From: Mesorhizobium sp. WSM3626
GTDB lineage: Bacteria; Pseudomonadota; Alphaproteobacteria; Rhizobiales; Rhizobiaceae
Assembly: GCF_000513935.1 (NCBI RefSeq)
Contig: NZ_AZUY01000002.1
Coordinates: 115,517 to 179,516 of the forward strand
Direction: 5' to 3'
Length of the DNA stretch: 64,000 nucleotides
Shown here: piece by piece, positions 62,610 through 64,000 of the stretch
Layout of the letters: every line of letters begins with the position of its first letter
How positions within the stretch are numbered: the first letter of the stretch is position 1
Notes under the pieces: model-generated
What the model saw: the letters and a program-made list of their open reading frames with translations, nothing else
Told to the model about the DNA's origin: nothing
Database searches by the model: none
Made by a program: the position numbers and the translations under genes

Positions 62610-63347
62610 CTAGGGGCAGGCGTCGTCCTGCCGCGACCTGTTCCCATAGTCGTCGTGCAACCGCACCCAGTCCATCGAAGTCCCATAAGGACCGGTCTCG
62701 CCACGGCCTTTCGGCGCCATGTCGAGATATTGATAAGCGCCGATGAATTGCTCGCTGCCACGGGCGCGCGACATGAAGGTCAGAAAGATGTCGCCGGCTT
62801 CCTCCCTGTAGAAGACAGTGGTGCCGGGCAGGTCCTTCGACGTCGACACGGGTGTTTCGAAATTGTAGACGGCTTCGCCGGAGGCGATCTGCCTGTCGGT
62901 GAAGGAGACCTGCATGTCGAAGTTGAAGTCCGAGGCGTAAGAGGACACCCAGTCGAACTTCCAGCCCATGCGCTGCTTGTAAGGCAGCAGCTCGGCGAGC
63001 GGCGCGCGCGCGATCACGACAAGTGACACGTCGTGATGCCTGAGATGTTGGTTGGCGCCGTCGATGTGATCGGCGACGAAGGCACAGCTCTCGCAGTGAT
63101 GCGTTGAGCCTGGCGCGAACACGAAGTGGTAGACGATCAACTGGCTGCGGCCGGCGAAGAGATCGGCCAGTTTCTTCGGTCCCTGTTCCGTCTCGAAGAC
63201 ATAATCCTTCCGCACCTTCAGCCAAGGTAGCTTCCGCCGCTCGGCCGCGATGCGTTCGCGAAGCCGCGTCAGTTCCTTCTCGCGGGCCAGATGTGCCTTA
63301 TGGGCCTCGAACCATTCTTCGCGCGAAACGACCTTGTTGCGATGCAT
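62610..63347 (-). CDS. DUF899 (thioredoxin-like) protein
   Basis: 245 aa; MHRNKVVSREEWFEAHKAHL N terminus, FVFAPGSTHHCESCAFVADH with CxxC (near residue 88). DUF899 proteins are thioredoxin-fold, perhaps redox or dioxygenase-linked. Start ATG 63347 with GGGAG. Upstream frame to 63401 rejected. Confidence 0.9.
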   Translation of the reverse strand: MHRNKVVSREEWFEAHKAHLAREKELTRLRERIAAERRKLPWLKVRKDYVFETEQGPKKLADLFAGRSQLIVYHFVFAPGSTHHCESCAFVADHIDGANQHLRHHDVSLVVIARAPLAELLPYKQRMGWKFDWVSSYASDFNFDMQVSFTDRQIASGEAVYNFETPVSTSKDLPGTTVFYREEAGDIFLTFMSRARGSEQFIGAYQYLDMAPKGRGETGPYGTSMDWVRLHDDYGNRSRQDDACP

Positions 63348-63525
63348 GAACTTCTCCCTGTCTGCATCCCAAGGACGTACGGGATGGGCGCAAGCCGACA
63401 TCGCCGCTGCCAGGAATGCCCAGAGGAAATAAGAATGCGAATGCCTTGCCCCAAGGCCGGTGCGACAAAACGAAAAACCCGGGCATGTCGGCCCGGGTTT
63501 GAAGGGAAGGGACAGCAGGGGGTCT

Positions 63526-64000
63526 TCAGGCAGCCTGTTCCAGGCTCGCCTTCCATTTACCGAGCGCCGCCAGGTGGTTCATGTGGGCGCGGTGGGTGAA
63601 GGCGGCCTGGCCGGCGGCGACGTTCGAGGCCTTGCCGCTCCAGGCCTTCTGCGGGGCGGCCTGCAGCGCGCGGCCGTAGGAGAAGGTCAGCTTCCACGGA
63701 TGCGGGCCGATGGCGTTGATGGCATTGAGGTTGGCGGTCGCCTCCTCGTCCTCCTGGCCGCCGGAAAGGAAGGCGATGCCCGGCACCGCCGCCGGCACCG
63801 TCTCGCGAAACAGTTTTATGGTCTTTGCCGCGACTTCCTCGGGGCTGTCCACCGTGCCCGACTTTTTGCCAGAGAGCACCATGTTGGGCTTCAGAATCGT
63901 ACCTTCGAGCACGACACGGGCGGCATAGAGCTCGTCATAGAGCTTCGTCAGCGTGGCCTTCGAGACCTCGTAGCATGTGCCGATGTCGTGGGTGCCGTCC
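63526..64000 (-). CDS. Class I fructose-bisphosphate aldolase, 3' part (runs off window)
   Basis: 158 complete codons of the C-terminal part, from DGTHDIGTCYEVSKATLTKL through LKPNMVLSGKKSG (Schiff-base Lys region LKPNM) to the end WKASLEQAA. The start is right of the window. Class I aldolase of glycolysis/gluconeogenesis. No pgk or gap gene is in the window. Confidence 0.93.
   Translation of the reverse strand, partial: DGTHDIGTCYEVSKATLTKLYDELYAARVVLEGTILKPNMVLSGKKSGTVDSPEEVAAKTIKLFRETVPAAVPGIAFLSGGQEDEEATANLNAINAIGPHPWKLTFSYGRALQAAPQKAWSGKASNVAAGQAAFTHRAHMNHLAALGKWKASLEQAA

Noticed and set aside
1..64000. tRNA, rRNA, insertion sequences, prophage genes, toxin-antitoxin or defence systems
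   Set aside because: None was recognised when reading the sequence and translations; short RNAs cannot be excluded by eye.

Overview
The window looks like a piece of a Mesorhizobium-type chromosome (Alphaproteobacteria, Rhizobiales). Evidence: high GC throughout; a small secreted DUF680 protein, a family known mainly from Mesorhizobium; CarD, TrcR (DUF1013), PhaR, DUF1127, DUF1192, DUF1244 and YdcH/DUF465 proteins typical of rhizobia; and several intergenic palindrome families of the kind scattered through rhizobial genomes. No phage, plasmid-transfer, insertion-sequence, CRISPR, tRNA or rRNA gene was recognised. Gene order and composition look like stable core and metabolic chromosome rather than an island.

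Layout. 1-1.6 kb: tail of a polar amino-acid ABC transporter operon. 1.7-7.1 kb: conserved minus-strand block of carD, fdxA, an S4 protein and an SUV3-like helicase. 7.05-7.73 kb: gene-free block rich in GANTC sites. 7.7-9.6 kb: TetR/FAD-monooxygenase divergent pair. 9.7-12.7 kb: poly-3-hydroxybutyrate genes phbB-phbA and divergent phaR. 12.7-15 kb: divergent pair of citrate-synthase-like genes, one fused to a DNA-binding domain. 15.2-21.9 kb: patatin phospholipase, orphan DNA, an RND efflux pair and DUF3309. 21.9-27.3 kb: NmrA-like reductase, DUF680, LysR, MFS, DUF1244, N-formylglutamate amidohydrolase and DUF1036. 27.3-35 kb: pyruvate kinase, hydrolase, TPR protein, rpmJ, LprI-like protein, purK-purE and an ECF sigma/anti-sigma pair. 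35.2-40.9 kb: a catabolic cluster (SelA-fold PLP enzyme, RidA, polar amino-acid ABC transporter, IclR regulator). 41-49.5 kb: ispG, lytic transglycosylase, Stf0 sulfotransferase, hybrid histidine kinase, polyprenyl synthase, mtgA and rpmF. 49.7-58 kb: small transport, stress and regulator genes, quinone oxidoreductase, DUF1127 and trcR. 58-64 kb: WYL regulator and neighbours, glyoxalase-fold dioxygenase, GDSL and DUF899 proteins, and the 3' part of a class I fructose-bisphosphate aldolase gene running off the right edge.

How the parts may work together. The PHB genes share a TGCTGCAYTGCA-like motif with the promoter regions of the patatin gene and a DUF1127 gene, with a weaker version before the RND operon, suggesting a local PhaR regulon. 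The 35-41 kb cluster reads as uptake of an amino compound, PLP-dependent elimination or deamination, RidA clean-up of reactive imines and IclR control. Two minus-strand genes near 59-60 kb carry near-identical promoter palindromes and probably answer to one regulator. No whole new system is proven. The strongest leads are the GANTC-rich block at 7.2-7.6 kb, the paired promoters at 59.3 and 60.2 kb, the HTH-citrate synthase fusion, and the PLP enzyme/RidA cluster.
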